43,735 nucleotides of DNA from a virus. Where the stretch lies: positions 1 through 43,735 of IMG/VR virus record IMGVR_UViG_3300017991_004323, one strand, 5' to 3'. This document shows, piece after piece, positions 6,811 through 13,761 of the stretch; positions within the stretch are counted from its first letter, which is position 1, and every line of letters begins with the position of its first letter. A program made the position numbers and the translations under genes. The notes below the pieces were generated by a model. The model had not been told where the DNA came from, did no database searches, and saw only the letters and a list, made by a program, of their open reading frames with translations.

Positions 6811-6893
6811 AACGATCAGCGAGAATCGTTAAGCGCGCGCTTCGGATACGGGGAGTCCTGCACGGCTCAACACCGACCCCCTGCAAAGCGCGC
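6811..6893 (+). ncRNA. candidate structured RNA between two tRNA genes
   Basis: Two hairpins in tandem. The first is AACGAT (6811-6816) with ATCGTT (6825-6830), loop of eight. The second is a nested stem: GCGCGCTT (6835-6842) with AAGCGCGC (6886-6893), containing an inner GGGG/CCCC pairing and a CGG/CCG apical stem. No T-run follows, so a simple terminator is unlikely, and I do not recognise a riboswitch or tRNA. Strand is assumed from the flanking tRNA genes; the rest of the 6745-6902 gap shows nothing else. Confidence 0.4.
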
Positions 6894-6902
6894 TCTCGTC
6901 AT

Positions 6903-6974
6903 GGCCCCGTCGACTAGTGGTTAGGTCACCAGCCTTTCAAGCTGGCTGCGCGGGTTCGAGTCCCGTCGGGGTCA
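6903..6974 (+). tRNA. tRNA-Glu (anticodon TTC)
   Basis: Acceptor GGCCCCG/CGGGGTC with one G-T pair, anticodon stem CCAGC/GCTGG around loop CTTTCAA (anticodon TTC, reading GAA), T loop TTCGAGT and discriminator A. CCA is not encoded. The next gene starts 14 bases downstream. Confidence 0.93.
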
Positions 6975-6987
6975 AAGGAGAAGAGAA

Positions 6988-7224
6988 ATGCAGAATCCCA
7001 GTCTCGGCCGAATCGTGATCGTCAGGGAACGCATGGGCCCGGAGCCTGCGATCGTGATCAACGTCCGCAGTCCCACCTGCGTTGACGTGCGCCTGCTTGG
7101 CGCAGACCCGACCTGCCTGACTACGGGCGGAGCGACGAACGTCAAGAAGTGCCTCGACTTCGAGAGCCAGTCTGACTACAAGTCGATCAACCCGGGGACG
7201 TGGACGTGGCCGGCTCGCGTCTGA
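6988..7224 (+). CDS. hypothetical protein, 78 aa
   Basis: ATG at 6988 with AAAGGAGAAGAG upstream. The first 40 residues read as a small beta-rich domain (GRIVIVRERMGPEPAIVINVRSP, then VDVRLLG), like the SH3-type folds common in phage small proteins. It overlaps the next gene by 25 bases. No family assigned. Confidence 0.7.
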   Translation: MQNPSLGRIVIVRERMGPEPAIVINVRSPTCVDVRLLGADPTCLTTGGATNVKKCLDFESQSDYKSINPGTWTWPARV

Positions 7225-7409
7225 TCGTTCCCGAGGACCCGCTTGCCCAGAAGGCGGAGACCTGGCTCAAGGATAAGTCTGGAGCCGCCTGTCGGCGGTG
7301 CGGCGTCAACATAGACCTCGGTCACCGCTACTACGCCGAGGCGAACGGTCTGATCCACTACGCCTGCAAGGCAAGAGAAGAGGTTGACCTCCGCGCGATC
7401 GGATTCTAG
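7200..7409 (+). CDS. hypothetical zinc-knuckle protein, 69 aa
   Basis: GTG start at 7200, inside the end of the preceding gene. It has a C-R-R-C pair followed by an H-R-Y-Y and a later H-Y-A-C, giving a plausible C2HC zinc site (residues about 31-56) of a type seen in phage recombination endonuclease-like or PARP-like knuckles. Last plus-strand gene: it converges on the minus-strand gene ending at 7406 with a four-base overlap of the stops. Confidence 0.65.
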   Translation: MDVAGSRLIVPEDPLAQKAETWLKDKSGAACRRCGVNIDLGHRYYAEANGLIHYACKAREEVDLRAIGF

Positions 7410-7630
7410 GCCAGTCGGAACTCCTCGAGCGTGTCCTCGATCACGTAGACCGTGACCTCTCGGTAGTCCCAAATGCCTGGAGAACTCGGCGCTGGATCCT
7501 TGCGGCGGAAGACTCGACTTCCCCACACGCAGCACTCAGCAACGTGCTCGACCGGAACGATCGCGACCTCGTAGCCCATGCTGTCGAACAAGCGGACCCG
7601 AGGTTTGGAGCTTGGGGTCAGGTCAGCCAC
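7406..7630 (-). CDS. hypothetical protein, 74 aa
   Basis: GTG start at 7630. A mostly beta-stranded small protein (VRLFDSMGYEVAIVPVEHV, then EVTVYVIEDTLEEF). It overlaps the upstream minus-strand gene by 13 bases and meets the plus-strand operon tail-to-tail. Not recognised. Confidence 0.65.
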   Translation of the reverse strand: MADLTPSSKPRVRLFDSMGYEVAIVPVEHVAECCVWGSRVFRRKDPAPSSPGIWDYREVTVYVIEDTLEEFRLA

Positions 7631-7842
7631 TCGAACTCCAACTCGTCGTCTGAGTCCTCGAGCGCGTCAACGCCCGTCTTGCTGCCGGCCGCCCTCCCCT
7701 CCAGTCGGTGCTCGTGGCTGAAGTCCGTCTTGCGGAGGTGCTCGAGGAGCTCGATCGCCTCGGCCCGATCTCGACAGAATCGCTCTTTGACGACCCGTCC
7801 AATCAAGTCCAGAGACACGACGTAGTAAGCGATCGAACTCAC
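7618..7842 (-). CDS. hypothetical protein, 74 aa
   Basis: GTG start at 7842, reading SSIAYYVVSLDLIGRVVKERF. It has a small alpha/beta N-terminal part with an acidic tail (LEDSDDELEFEWL). It follows the terminator at 7857-7884, so it is likely to start a new transcript. No family recognised. Confidence 0.65.
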   Translation of the reverse strand: MSSIAYYVVSLDLIGRVVKERFCRDRAEAIELLEHLRKTDFSHEHRLEGRAAGSKTGVDALEDSDDELEFEWLT

Positions 7843-7856
7843 CCGTTCAGTCTAAG

Positions 7857-7884
7857 AGAAAAGCCCGGCGAACGCTCGCCGGGC
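7857..7884 (-). terminator. rho-independent terminator
   Basis: A perfect 9-bp stem GCCCGGCGA/TCGCCGGGC with an ACGC tetraloop (7863-7884). On the minus strand it is followed by TTTTCTCT. It lies downstream of the 7933-8265 gene and would end that operon's transcript. Confidence 0.85.
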
Positions 7885-7932
7885 CCCTCCCCCTATGACG
7901 GCCTCGCGGCCTAAGCCGCTTGGTGACTTCGT

Positions 7933-8265
7933 TTACTTGCGACTGCGGACCAACTGCATGACCGCGTTGTAGCTGAGGATCAACCCCAGCGCCCCGCCCG
8001 CAATACCCAGAAAGGTGTTGACCTTGTTCCAGGTCTCGGCGCGGGCCACTCGCTTGAGCTCGTCCTCGCTCGGCTGCAGGTCCCAGGGCAGCGGCTTGAT
8101 ATCCGGCGTCTCGGTCGCGCCGAGCTCGCGGTAAAGGTCCGTGAATCCCGAACCAACCCGCCCATAGATCGGGTGAACAACACCGCTGCTGGCGAGGACC
8201 TTCCTTCCGCGGTCGGTCAGCCCGCTGCCAAGTGGGTCATTGGAAGTGAGTTCGAGATACGACAC
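7933..8265 (-). CDS. hypothetical protein with C-terminal membrane helix, 110 aa
   Basis: GTG start at 8265. Residues about 85-105 form one hydrophobic helix (FLGIAGGALGLILSYNAV) followed by a short basic end (LVRSRK), suggesting tail anchoring with the bulk on the opposite side. The remainder is charged and has no recognised motif. It lies 20 bases after the upstream gene and is followed by a strong terminator. Confidence 0.7.
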   Translation of the reverse strand: MSYLELTSNDPLGSGLTDRGRKVLASSGVVHPIYGRVGSGFTDLYRELGATETPDIKPLPWDLQPSEDELKRVARAETWNKVNTFLGIAGGALGLILSYNAVMQLVRSRK

Positions 8266-8284
8266 GGCGCGCCCCTGCTGGACT

Positions 8285-8839
8285 CTAGAAAGAGTATTTC
8301 TTCAGCGAGTGGTCGGCCATGACCTTCGTGAACGTGCTGCGGACCGACCACTCGCTTCCGTCGGTCCGCTTGAGCGCCTTGCAGAGATCGCGCACGAGCG
8401 GGCTCGGGAACTCGCCCTGGGTCTTGCTGCTGGCCCGCTTCTTCTTCGTCCTGCGTCGTGAAGTCGTCAAGAGAGCTCCTCTCAGTGAGCCCAAAGGCTC
8501 CTTCTTCTTGGATTCGGGGCGCGGCGGCGTCGAGAAGAAGCTGCTCGCACGGCGCTTCTTGGTCTTCTTCCGAGGCTTGCGAGGCCTCTTGATCTCCTCG
8601 GACGCCTCTTGCTGCTCCGGGTGGGAAACGATCGGCGTCTCGTCGTCCGGCTTGAGCGCGCGGGCGCCACGGACCAGCGAGCGACCGCTGACGTTCCCCT
8701 GGGCGTCGACCCGACGGACCTTGAACTCCGTGCCGCCACCCTCCTTGGACTGCTTGGCGATCACCTTGACTCGAGTCGGGGTGCCCTGGATCGAAATCTT
8801 CCAGGTCGAACCGATCTTGACTTTGCTTGCGCTTGCCAT
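8285..8839 (-). CDS. basic hypothetical protein, 184 aa
   Basis: Residues 1-70 look like a compact beta domain (SKVKIGSTWKISIQGTPTRVKVIA, FKVRRVD). Residues 80-135 are a low-complexity Lys/Arg/Ser linker (KRPRKPRKKTKKRRASS and similar), and a helical C-terminus follows. The composition suggests nucleic-acid binding. Its ATG has AGGAG seven bases upstream, but those bases form the arm of a long hairpin (8848-8895), so translation may be controlled. Confidence 0.7.
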   Translation of the reverse strand: MASASKVKIGSTWKISIQGTPTRVKVIAKQSKEGGGTEFKVRRVDAQGNVSGRSLVRGARALKPDDETPIVSHPEQQEASEEIKRPRKPRKKTKKRRASSFFSTPPRPESKKKEPLGSLRGALLTTSRRRTKKKRASSKTQGEFPSPLVRDLCKALKRTDGSEWSVRSTFTKVMADHSLKKYSF

Positions 8840-8845
8840 GTAAGA

Positions 8846-8895
8846 CTCCTGGCCGGGCTGTGGGGGGGGCTTGAGTGAAAGAAGGCCCGGCCAGG
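8846..8895 (-). promoter_or_regulatory. leader hairpin overlapping the ribosome-binding site
   Basis: An 11-bp perfect stem (8848-8858 with 8885-8895; CCTGGCCGGGC/GCCCGGCCAGG) with a 26-base loop containing a run of C on the minus strand. The 3' arm includes most of the AGGAG that serves the ATG at 8839. Folded mRNA would hide the ribosome site. It could also be a terminator remnant, but the U-run is on the wrong side for the minus strand. Confidence 0.5.
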
Positions 8896-8920
8896 ATTTC
8901 TTTCATTTTAGCAGCCAGGG

Positions 8921-9109
8921 TCACCCCTGCTCCGGCGCGCCTTCGCGGTGAAAGCGCGATCCGCAACTACATTCCGAGCTCAGGGTCGCTAGAGCGCGCT
9001 TGACGGATCGCTCGCCTGATACCTGTTTGCGTTCAGGATCCTGGTCGTTAAACTGGATAACGTTCAGAATCGTGAACATTATGGTTCGGTCGCTCTGTCT
9101 GGGTTGCAT
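8921..9109 (-). CDS. possible small protein, 62 aa
   Basis: Open frame from ATG 9109 (MQPRQSDRTIMFTILNVIQFNDQ), with a C-terminal E-C-S-C-G-S pair. The ribosome site is weak (GGAT 12 bases upstream) and third-position GC looks lower than in neighbouring genes, so it may be chance. If real, its leader carries the solo CRISPR repeat at 9137-9172, 27 bases upstream of the ATG. Confidence 0.35.
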   Translation of the reverse strand: MQPRQSDRTIMFTILNVIQFNDQDPERKQVSGERSVKRALATLSSECSCGSRFHREGAPEQG

Positions 9110-9136
9110 GAGGTGGAGATCCAATAACGATCACTA

Positions 9137-9172
9137 GCGGCAGGTAAATAGGCCCCTGCTAGGACTTGCTGC
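9137..9172 (-). repeat. solo CRISPR repeat, intergenic
   Basis: A 36-base copy of the array repeat with three substitutions. The stem keeps five Watson-Crick pairs, with one G-U and one C-A. Orientation is the same as the array. It sits alone in the 9110-9324 gap between two minus-strand genes. The remainder of that gap shows no convincing gene; a 43-codon frame ending inside the repeat lacks a ribosome site. Confidence 0.75.
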
Positions 9173-9324
9173 TTCACGAATTTCCGCCGGCGCGACCTCG
9201 TTCGCCCGAGCACGCTTCCTTGATTCTCGATCCGAACGAACCTTGGTCAACGCACAGATCCGGTCCATGATCTGCGAGCCCGATTCCTCAGCACCGAGCC
9301 CATGGAAGCAATCGAGCTCGGCGC

Positions 9325-9729
9325 TCAGAACGACTGCGGCCCGGTCGGGGGCGGCGGGGGAGCATGGCCGCGGGACCAGCCCGCGCTGCGACGGTGGTGC
9401 TGGTAGGCCTGCTGAGCCTGAGCCTGAGCTTGAGCCTGAGCCTCCAACTGCTTCTGCATGTTGCGCTCGTCCGCCCACTGCTGAGCCATTCGCGCCAGCT
9501 TGGGGATCAGCAGAGGCAAGGCCGCGGTCGCGCCGACGCCGATCACCTCTTGACTCTTGCAGCGAAAGCAAACCTCTTCGGCGCCGCAGCCCTTGCAGGC
9601 GAACTGCTTTTCGATTCGAGTCGCTCCGTCAGCGCTGACCTCGCGCTCAAAGTCGCGCAGAACCTGCTCCGGGTCGTGCTCGCCGTCAAACAGCTTCGCC
9701 AGCGTCTTGTGGATCCGATCCTCGCTCAC
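9325..9729 (-). CDS. zinc-ribbon protein with Ala-Gln repeat, 134 aa
   Basis: GTG start at 9729 with GAGGAGG seven bases upstream; the longer frame to 9780 overlaps the previous gene and is rejected. Residues about 45-60 hold C-K-G-C and C-F-R-C pairs (a zinc ribbon). A hydrophobic segment (GVGATAALPLLIPKLA) follows, then an Ala-Gln repeat (EAQAQAQAQAQQAY) and a Pro-rich tail. The repeat is encoded by a run of GCTCAGGCTCAG-type hexamers, prone to slippage. Function unknown. Confidence 0.75.
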   Translation of the reverse strand: MSEDRIHKTLAKLFDGEHDPEQVLRDFEREVSADGATRIEKQFACKGCGAEEVCFRCKSQEVIGVGATAALPLLIPKLARMAQQWADERNMQKQLEAQAQAQAQAQQAYQHHRRSAGWSRGHAPPPPPTGPQSF

Positions 9730-10027
9730 GCTCGGCCTCCTCTCGTTGCTTCTGCAGGTGTATCTGGACGGCGCGGGCATTGATCAGCGCGATCTGGTCC
9801 TTCTCGGAGAGGGACTCGAACTCGTCACGATCGACGAACACGAGCTTGAGCGCCCCGCCCTCGCCGGCGACGGCCGAGAAGCGAAGGTAGGAGAGGCAGC
9901 TGCTGCATACCGACAAGTCGTTCTCGCGAGGCTTGCGCGCCCGGCTCTCGTCCGCACAGCCGCTGACCGGAATCGGCGTGAAGCAGGAAGGGCACTTCAG
10001 GTCGTTGTGAACCCAGTATTCAGTCAC
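9686..10027 (-). CDS. zinc-ribbon protein, 113 aa
   Basis: GTG start at 10027 in a GTGA overlap with the gene before. Two cysteine pairs (C-P-S-C near residue 12; C-S-S-C near 41) can make one treble-clef-like zinc site. The C-terminal half is helical and charged (a coiled-coil-like QKQREEAERER). The 44-base overlap with the next gene is large for this region. Confidence 0.75.
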   Translation of the reverse strand: MTEYWVHNDLKCPSCFTPIPVSGCADESRARKPRENDLSVCSSCLSYLRFSAVAGEGGALKLVFVDRDEFESLSEKDQIALINARAVQIHLQKQREEAERERGSDPQDAGEAV

Positions 10028-10257
10028 AAGGCCCCCTGAATCGGAATCTCGCCGACCGGCTTATTGCTGTAGAGCGTGCAGTCCTCAGCGAACTGCTTCA
10101 TGGCCCCGCCCGGGTGATAGTAAGCATAGCAGGCCCAGCACTCCAAGCAGCAGGCGTAAGACCCAAGCGTGATCGAACCCGGCCAAACTTGAAGTTCGAG
10201 CGGGCGCGAACACATGCCACAGCGATCTGCTTCAGGCCCATGACTGCGGTCGTTCAT
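10024..10257 (-). CDS. cysteine-rich zinc protein, 77 aa
   Basis: ATG at 10257 (ATGA overlap; GGTGG upstream). It contains C-G-M-C, then C-C-L-E-C-W-A-C, enough ligands for one or two zinc ions. It resembles other small Cys-rich proteins in this window but shares no obvious sequence with them. Not recognised. Confidence 0.7.
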   Translation of the reverse strand: MNDRSHGPEADRCGMCSRPLELQVWPGSITLGSYACCLECWACYAYYHPGGAMKQFAEDCTLYSNKPVGEIPIQGAL

Positions 10258-10484
10258 GGCTTCCACCTCTTCACCTTGGACCTTAGCTCGCGAGCGCGAT
10301 TCTCATGACCCTCGGCGAGCTTCAAGAGCCTCTCTGCCCAGGCCTCCCACGCCTCTTCGACCGTGGGGTAGAACTTCGTCGACGGGCTCGCGTTGGGAAA
10401 CGTTTCCTTTTCCGACTCCTCAAAAGGAACGAAACCCCCGGAGGCGGAATAGGTAATTGCCCAGCGACGGACCTTGCCGCTCAT
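10254..10484 (-). CDS. hypothetical protein, 76 aa
   Basis: ATG at 10484 overlaps the upstream TGA (ATGA), so the longer open frame is not used. The N-terminal part is beta-like (VRRWAITYSASGGFVPF) and the C-terminal part is a long charged helix (EEAWEAWAERLLKLAEGHENRARELRS cut short here). Small phage protein of unknown role. Confidence 0.7.
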   Translation of the reverse strand: MSGKVRRWAITYSASGGFVPFEESEKETFPNASPSTKFYPTVEEAWEAWAERLLKLAEGHENRARELRSKVKRWKP

Positions 10485-11071
10485 GCTCCACCCACTCCAC
10501 GCTCGATCCGAACGCAGTTCCACTTGATCGAGGTGCGGTCGGAAAACGGGTTCGAGACGAGCTCGCTTCGATACACCCCGTTGTTGTCGAGCACGAGGCA
10601 CGAGGCACCCGATCGAACGTTGAGGGCGTCTCGCTCGGCCAGGGTCTTGACGACCATGAAGGGATAGCCGGGGGGAGACGAGGACAGGCGGGCAACCGCA
10701 TGCCAGCGGTGATCTTCGCCGTAGCGGAACACGCGGCGTTGCTGCTGGGCGTAGATCGTCAGACCCGGCTCGCGGATCTCGCGCGGGACCGTGTGCAAAC
10801 TGTCCGCGTCCGCGACCTCCCGAAAGAGCGCGCGGAGCGAGGTCAGCTGCTCCTCGCTCAACGACCTTCCCTCCTGGCGCAGCCAGTTGATCTTGTCCCA
10901 GACCCCAGGAATGCGCCCGTCCTGCTGAATCGTCAAGACGGCCTCGAGCAAGCGGTCGATCACCTCGCCGCCGTCATTGAGGCGCAGCAGCGACCAGTAG
11001 AGCTCTTCGGTGGCCTCGTAGTCGCCCTCCTTGGCGGCGCGCTCGAGTCGCCGAATTCGCTCGTCGCTCAC
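10481..11071 (-). CDS. protein with N-terminal RIRxLER module, 196 aa
   Basis: GTG at 11071 in a GTGA overlap with the kinase gene; the open frame upstream is a shadow of that gene. Residues 2-30 (SDERIRRLERAAKEGDYEA) are one copy of a helical module that recurs in at least six other proteins of this window. The middle is helical. Residues about 130-196 look like a small beta domain (GYPFMVVKTLAERDALNVRS). I cannot assign a function. The module may be an interaction or sorting element. Confidence 0.75.
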   Translation of the reverse strand: MSDERIRRLERAAKEGDYEATEELYWSLLRLNDGGEVIDRLLEAVLTIQQDGRIPGVWDKINWLRQEGRSLSEEQLTSLRALFREVADADSLHTVPREIREPGLTIYAQQQRRVFRYGEDHRWHAVARLSSSPPGYPFMVVKTLAERDALNVRSGASCLVLDNNGVYRSELVSNPFSDRTSIKWNCVRIERGVGGA

Positions 11072-11622
11072 AGCAAGAGGAACCGCTTGACCGCTTCCGC
11101 GGCCTTCGCCCCTAACTCCTGAGGCGTTCCGTCGTTGACGAGGACTTCGTGCCAGGGGTAGTCCTCGGGGATCATGTGATCGAGGGCCTGGGTCGAAGGT
11201 GCGTCGGGGCGGACGATCTTCAACAAGAGGCCGCCACGCTCGCGAATGGCCTCGGCTTCGTTCACTCCACGGACGTCGGTGAAGATACAGAGCCCCTTGT
11301 CGGGCAGATCGTCGAGGGCCTGATCGCGCCATACGTGCTCGTGAATCTCGCGCCCCTTGCCGCCAACTTCGATCATGAGCTCGAGCGGCGTCTTACCGAT
11401 CCCGGGGAGCGGCTTGGATCGCTCTTCTCTGTGCTGCTCGTAGTAGTCCGGCGGCTGCATGCCGTAGCACTTGAACATGAGGTAGGTGATGTACTTCAGG
11501 TCGTAGGCGAACTTGCGCACCTCGACGCTGATCCAGGGGAGGTAGGCGCGGATCCCGCGCGCGGCGGTGTCCTTGCCTACCCCCGTCTGGTGCCCCATTC
11601 CGATCAGGACGAGCTTGGACAC
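11068..11622 (-). CDS. P-loop nucleotide kinase (dNMP-kinase-like), 184 aa
   Basis: Walker A-like GHQTGVGKDTAA at residues 10-21, as in phage deoxynucleoside-monophosphate kinases and other adenylate-kinase-like proteins. A later strand with an acidic end (LCIFTDVRGVNEAEAIRERGG) fits the base-contact/Walker B region. The expected reaction is phosphoryl transfer from ATP to a (d)NMP. With the MazG-like protein at 4020-4754 it suggests nucleotide-pool control. GTG start at 11622, two bases after the upstream gene. The exact substrate cannot be told. Confidence 0.75.
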   Translation of the reverse strand: MSKLVLIGMGHQTGVGKDTAARGIRAYLPWISVEVRKFAYDLKYITYLMFKCYGMQPPDYYEQHREERSKPLPGIGKTPLELMIEVGGKGREIHEHVWRDQALDDLPDKGLCIFTDVRGVNEAEAIRERGGLLLKIVRPDAPSTQALDHMIPEDYPWHEVLVNDGTPQELGAKAAEAVKRFLLL

Positions 11623-11623
11623 G

Positions 11624-12061
11624 CTACCGCCGGGGCGTCTTGGGGAGGACGTCCTTCTCGCAGCCAGCGACCCGCTTCTTGGCGGGGTTCGCGACCTCGC
11701 ACATGTAGTGGTAGCTGTCGGGGTCGTAGTTGGAGTGCTTCTTGAGCGCCGTCGAGAAGACCCCGTCGTAGTTCTCCTCGCCGTCCTGGAAGTTGTCGTA
11801 GACCGCGATCACGTTGGCGAGCGTCTTGCCGCCCTGACCAGGAATCCAGATCTGGTCGCCGACCTTGTAGAGGGGCTTGGGCTTCACCGGGCGGATCGGC
11901 TTGGGGGGCTTCGGAGGGCTGACCGGCTTCGGCAGATCGGCGACGGTGGGCGTCTCGGCCGCAGGAGCAGGGGCGTCCGCCGGAGCAGGAGGGGAAGCGT
12001 CGATCACCTCGCCCTCGATCTCCTCGGGGTCAATGGGGGTCGGATCGTTTTCGTTCGTCAT
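11624..12061 (-). CDS. Pro-rich linker plus SH3-like domain protein, 145 aa
   Basis: ATG at 12061 (MTNENDPTPIDPEEIEGEV). Residues 20-75 are a Pro/Ala-rich and then Pro-Lys-rich linker (PKPPKPIRPVKPKP). Residues 78-145 begin LYKVGDQIWIPGQGGKTLANV, a pattern of small SH3-like barrels. The architecture suggests a flexible tether for a binding domain. Function unknown. Confidence 0.75.
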   Translation of the reverse strand: MTNENDPTPIDPEEIEGEVIDASPPAPADAPAPAAETPTVADLPKPVSPPKPPKPIRPVKPKPLYKVGDQIWIPGQGGKTLANVIAVYDNFQDGEENYDGVFSTALKKHSNYDPDSYHYMCEVANPAKKRVAGCEKDVLPKTPRR

Positions 12062-12069
12062 GACGGGTC

Positions 12070-12417
12070 CTAGCAGTTGAATGTGCAGCTGGCACGGTTG
12101 GCGTTCCAGAGCATGCACTTCTCGCGCACGCAGGGAACCTTGATCGTATCCGCTACGAGCGGCGGATTTGGGTTTTCCTTGGTCGGCTGGGTCTTGGCGT
12201 TGTAGCCGAGACCACCCTGAACCTCGTAGACCGGGACCTCGCGCCCGCCCGCCTGGGGTAGCTGGAGCGCCGACTTGAGATCCGCTGTGTTCAGCTGGGG
12301 CCCCATTTGTGCCATGCCGACGGGAGTAACCCGCACGGCCAGGGTTCTGGGGATCAGCTGCATTCCGGTCATGAAGGGACAGACCTTGACGTCCTCGGAC
12401 TGATTTTCCTGGGTCAC
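12070..12417 (-). CDS. four-cysteine protein (possible metal or Fe-S site), 115 aa
   Basis: Cysteines are placed as K-V-C-P-F-M near the N-terminus and P-C-V-R-E-K-C-M-L-W...C-T-F-N-C at the C-terminus. This C-P-F ... C-x4-C-x-x-W ... C arrangement occurs in many bacterial and phage proteins of unknown role and probably binds a metal or Fe-S cluster. It ends eight bases before the next start. Confidence 0.7.
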   Translation of the reverse strand: MTQENQSEDVKVCPFMTGMQLIPRTLAVRVTPVGMAQMGPQLNTADLKSALQLPQAGGREVPVYEVQGGLGYNAKTQPTKENPNPPLVADTIKVPCVREKCMLWNANRASCTFNC

Positions 12418-12445
12418 GCGGATTCCTCTCGCACGACCCCTCCTG

Positions 12446-12751
12446 CTAGAGAACGACGGGGCCGTATCCGTTCATGACTTGGCAGAGCGCGAAGAGGTCT
12501 TGCTGGAGTCCGCCGCAGCGAGCTCGAGCTTGATCCGGCCCCGCATTGAGCTCGCGCTGGAGCTCAGCAAGCCACTTTCGATTGTCCGTCACTTGGTAGA
12601 ACGGCCCGCCGCGGAAGAAACCGCTGCCGATCTGCTGTGACTTAGACACTTTGAGAGGCCAGGGCGCTTCTGGCAAGTCCTCGGGACGAAGTGAAAGTGC
12701 GTAGGACGCTGCGAGGGCGACTTGAGGGTCGCCCCAAGCATTGAGGCTCAT
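12446..12751 (-). CDS. hypothetical protein, 101 aa
   Basis: ATG at 12751 in an ATGA overlap with the acidic-repeat gene. Mostly helical, with a short Gly-Phe stretch (GSGFFRGGPFYQV) in the middle. No motif recognised. Confidence 0.65.
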   Translation of the reverse strand: MSLNAWGDPQVALAASYALSLRPEDLPEAPWPLKVSKSQQIGSGFFRGGPFYQVTDNRKWLAELQRELNAGPDQARARCGGLQQDLFALCQVMNGYGPVVL

Positions 12752-13119
12752 TCCTCGTCCTCGTCGTCGAGGTCTTCGTCGTCGTCGAGATCCTCGTCGT
12801 CGTCGAGGTCTTCGTCGTCGTCGAGGTCTTCGTCGTCGTCGAGGTCTTCGTCGTCGAGGCCTTCGTCGTCGAGGCCCTCGTCCGGCTCGAGTTCCTCGTC
12901 CGGCTCGAGTTCCTCGGGGAAGAGGTCGATCGTGTTCCTGACGAGATCGAAGTCCTCGTCCTCGTCTTCGTCGAGCTCGTCCAGGTCGAGGAGCTCGTCC
13001 ACGGCCGTCATGACTCGGTCGAGCAGCATGCGCCCCTTGCGGTCCAAGGACGAGTCCTCGAGAAACGTCTTCACGTCACTCAGGAGCTCAAGGGTCTGGT
13101 GCTCTTCAGGGCTCAACAT
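12748..13119 (-). CDS. highly acidic Asp/Glu repeat protein, 123 aa
   Basis: Residues 1-45 are a helical domain. From about residue 46 the protein is almost wholly Asp and Glu, ending in four tandem copies of a six-residue D-D-E-D-L-D unit plus related shorter units. Such polyacidic tails can mimic DNA or buffer basic proteins, which would suit a neighbourhood with several very basic proteins, but this is inference. The DNA repeat is described separately. Confidence 0.75.
   Translation of the reverse strand: MLSPEEHQTLELLSDVKTFLEDSSLDRKGRMLLDRVMTAVDELLDLDELDEDEDEDFDLVRNTIDLFPEELEPDEELEPDEGLDDEGLDDEDLDDDEDLDDDEDLDDDEDLDDDEDLDDEDEE
12753..12905. repeat. tandem repeat encoding the acidic tail
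   Basis: About 150 bases of near-identical tandem units, mostly 18 bases built on TCGTCGTCGAGGTCTTCG (plus strand), with some 15-base units at the right end. They lie inside the 12748-13119 gene and keep its frame. Copy number is likely to vary between relatives. Confidence 0.85.
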
Positions 13120-13352
13120 GAGCTCTCCACTCGGCTGTAGCCGCGCTTGGTGCCGTTGAATCGGCTCAGCTTGGCGTAGAAATATTCGCGCTGGTTGGGG
13201 TGCGGGTCTTTGATCTTGCAGCGAGCTCGACCATGGGGGCCGTAGTCTTCTTCGACCTCAATGACTTCGAATGTGCGCTTGCCAAAGGTCTGGCGCGGAT
13301 CGTTGTCGATCCATACTTGACCCTTGCTCACTTGGTGCGGATTCTTGCTCAC
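13113..13352 (-). CDS. hypothetical SH3-like protein, 79 aa
   Basis: Begins MSKNPHQVSKGQVWIDNDPRQ and continues with strands FEVIEVEED and RARCKIKD. The pattern 'G-Q-V-W-x-D-N-D-P-R' is typical of small phage and bacterial SH3-like/KOW-like domains. It overlaps the next start by seven bases. Function unknown. Confidence 0.7.
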   Translation of the reverse strand: MSKNPHQVSKGQVWIDNDPRQTFGKRTFEVIEVEEDYGPHGRARCKIKDPHPNQREYFYAKLSRFNGTKRGYSRVESSC

Positions 13353-13404
13353 AGCGACCCCGATCGATCTACCCAGTATATGCCTGCCGTCTTGGCTTTG
13401 GAGG

Positions 13405-13761
13405 TCAGCCGATCGCCTTCAGCAAGATCAAGTGAAAGCGGGCGTCGCCCTTGTGAGCCTTGTCGTGATCTTGGAACGTCTGCAGGAGCCGCTCCGAAGC
13501 GTCGCGGAAATCCTTCTCGCGATCCCTGGCAGCCCAGACGCGGAGGGCGTGCTTGTTGAAGGTCTCGGTCGCGATCTCGAAGGCGCCAGTGGGCACCGAG
13601 CGCTTCTTGCAGTTATCGAGGTAGCGGATAATCTTCCGCGCCTCGCCCAACTGATCGCGCATGTCCCTGCGCCCGCACGTGTCGGCGAGCAGGCGCAGGG
13701 ACTTGATCGCTGCCTCAACGAGATAGCGAGGGACCGCAACCTCGTTCGGCTCCTGACCCAC
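13405..13761 (-). CDS. hypothetical helical protein, 118 aa
   Basis: All-helical by eye, with amphipathic stretches (VEAAIKSLRLLADTC; EARKIIRYLDNC). One-base overlap with the upstream gene stop. No family recognised. Confidence 0.65.
   Translation of the reverse strand: MGQEPNEVAVPRYLVEAAIKSLRLLADTCGRRDMRDQLGEARKIIRYLDNCKKRSVPTGAFEIATETFNKHALRVWAARDREKDFRDASERLLQTFQDHDKAHKGDARFHLILLKAIG

Noticed and set aside
8260-8290. Sequence GCCCCTGCTGGACTC resembling the end of the CRISPR repeat
   Set aside because: Only the 3' portion is similar, the other stem arm and loop are absent, and the match is explained by a ribosome-binding site (CAGGGG) before the GTG at 8265.
8217-8966. 249-codon minus-strand ORF
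   Set aside because: Overlaps the 8285-8839 gene in another frame, low-complexity Arg/Gly translation, no ribosome site.
9173-9307. Short minus-strand frame ending in the solo repeat at 9137
   Set aside because: 43 codons from an ATG without a ribosome site; its end is dictated by the repeat. Left as non-coding.
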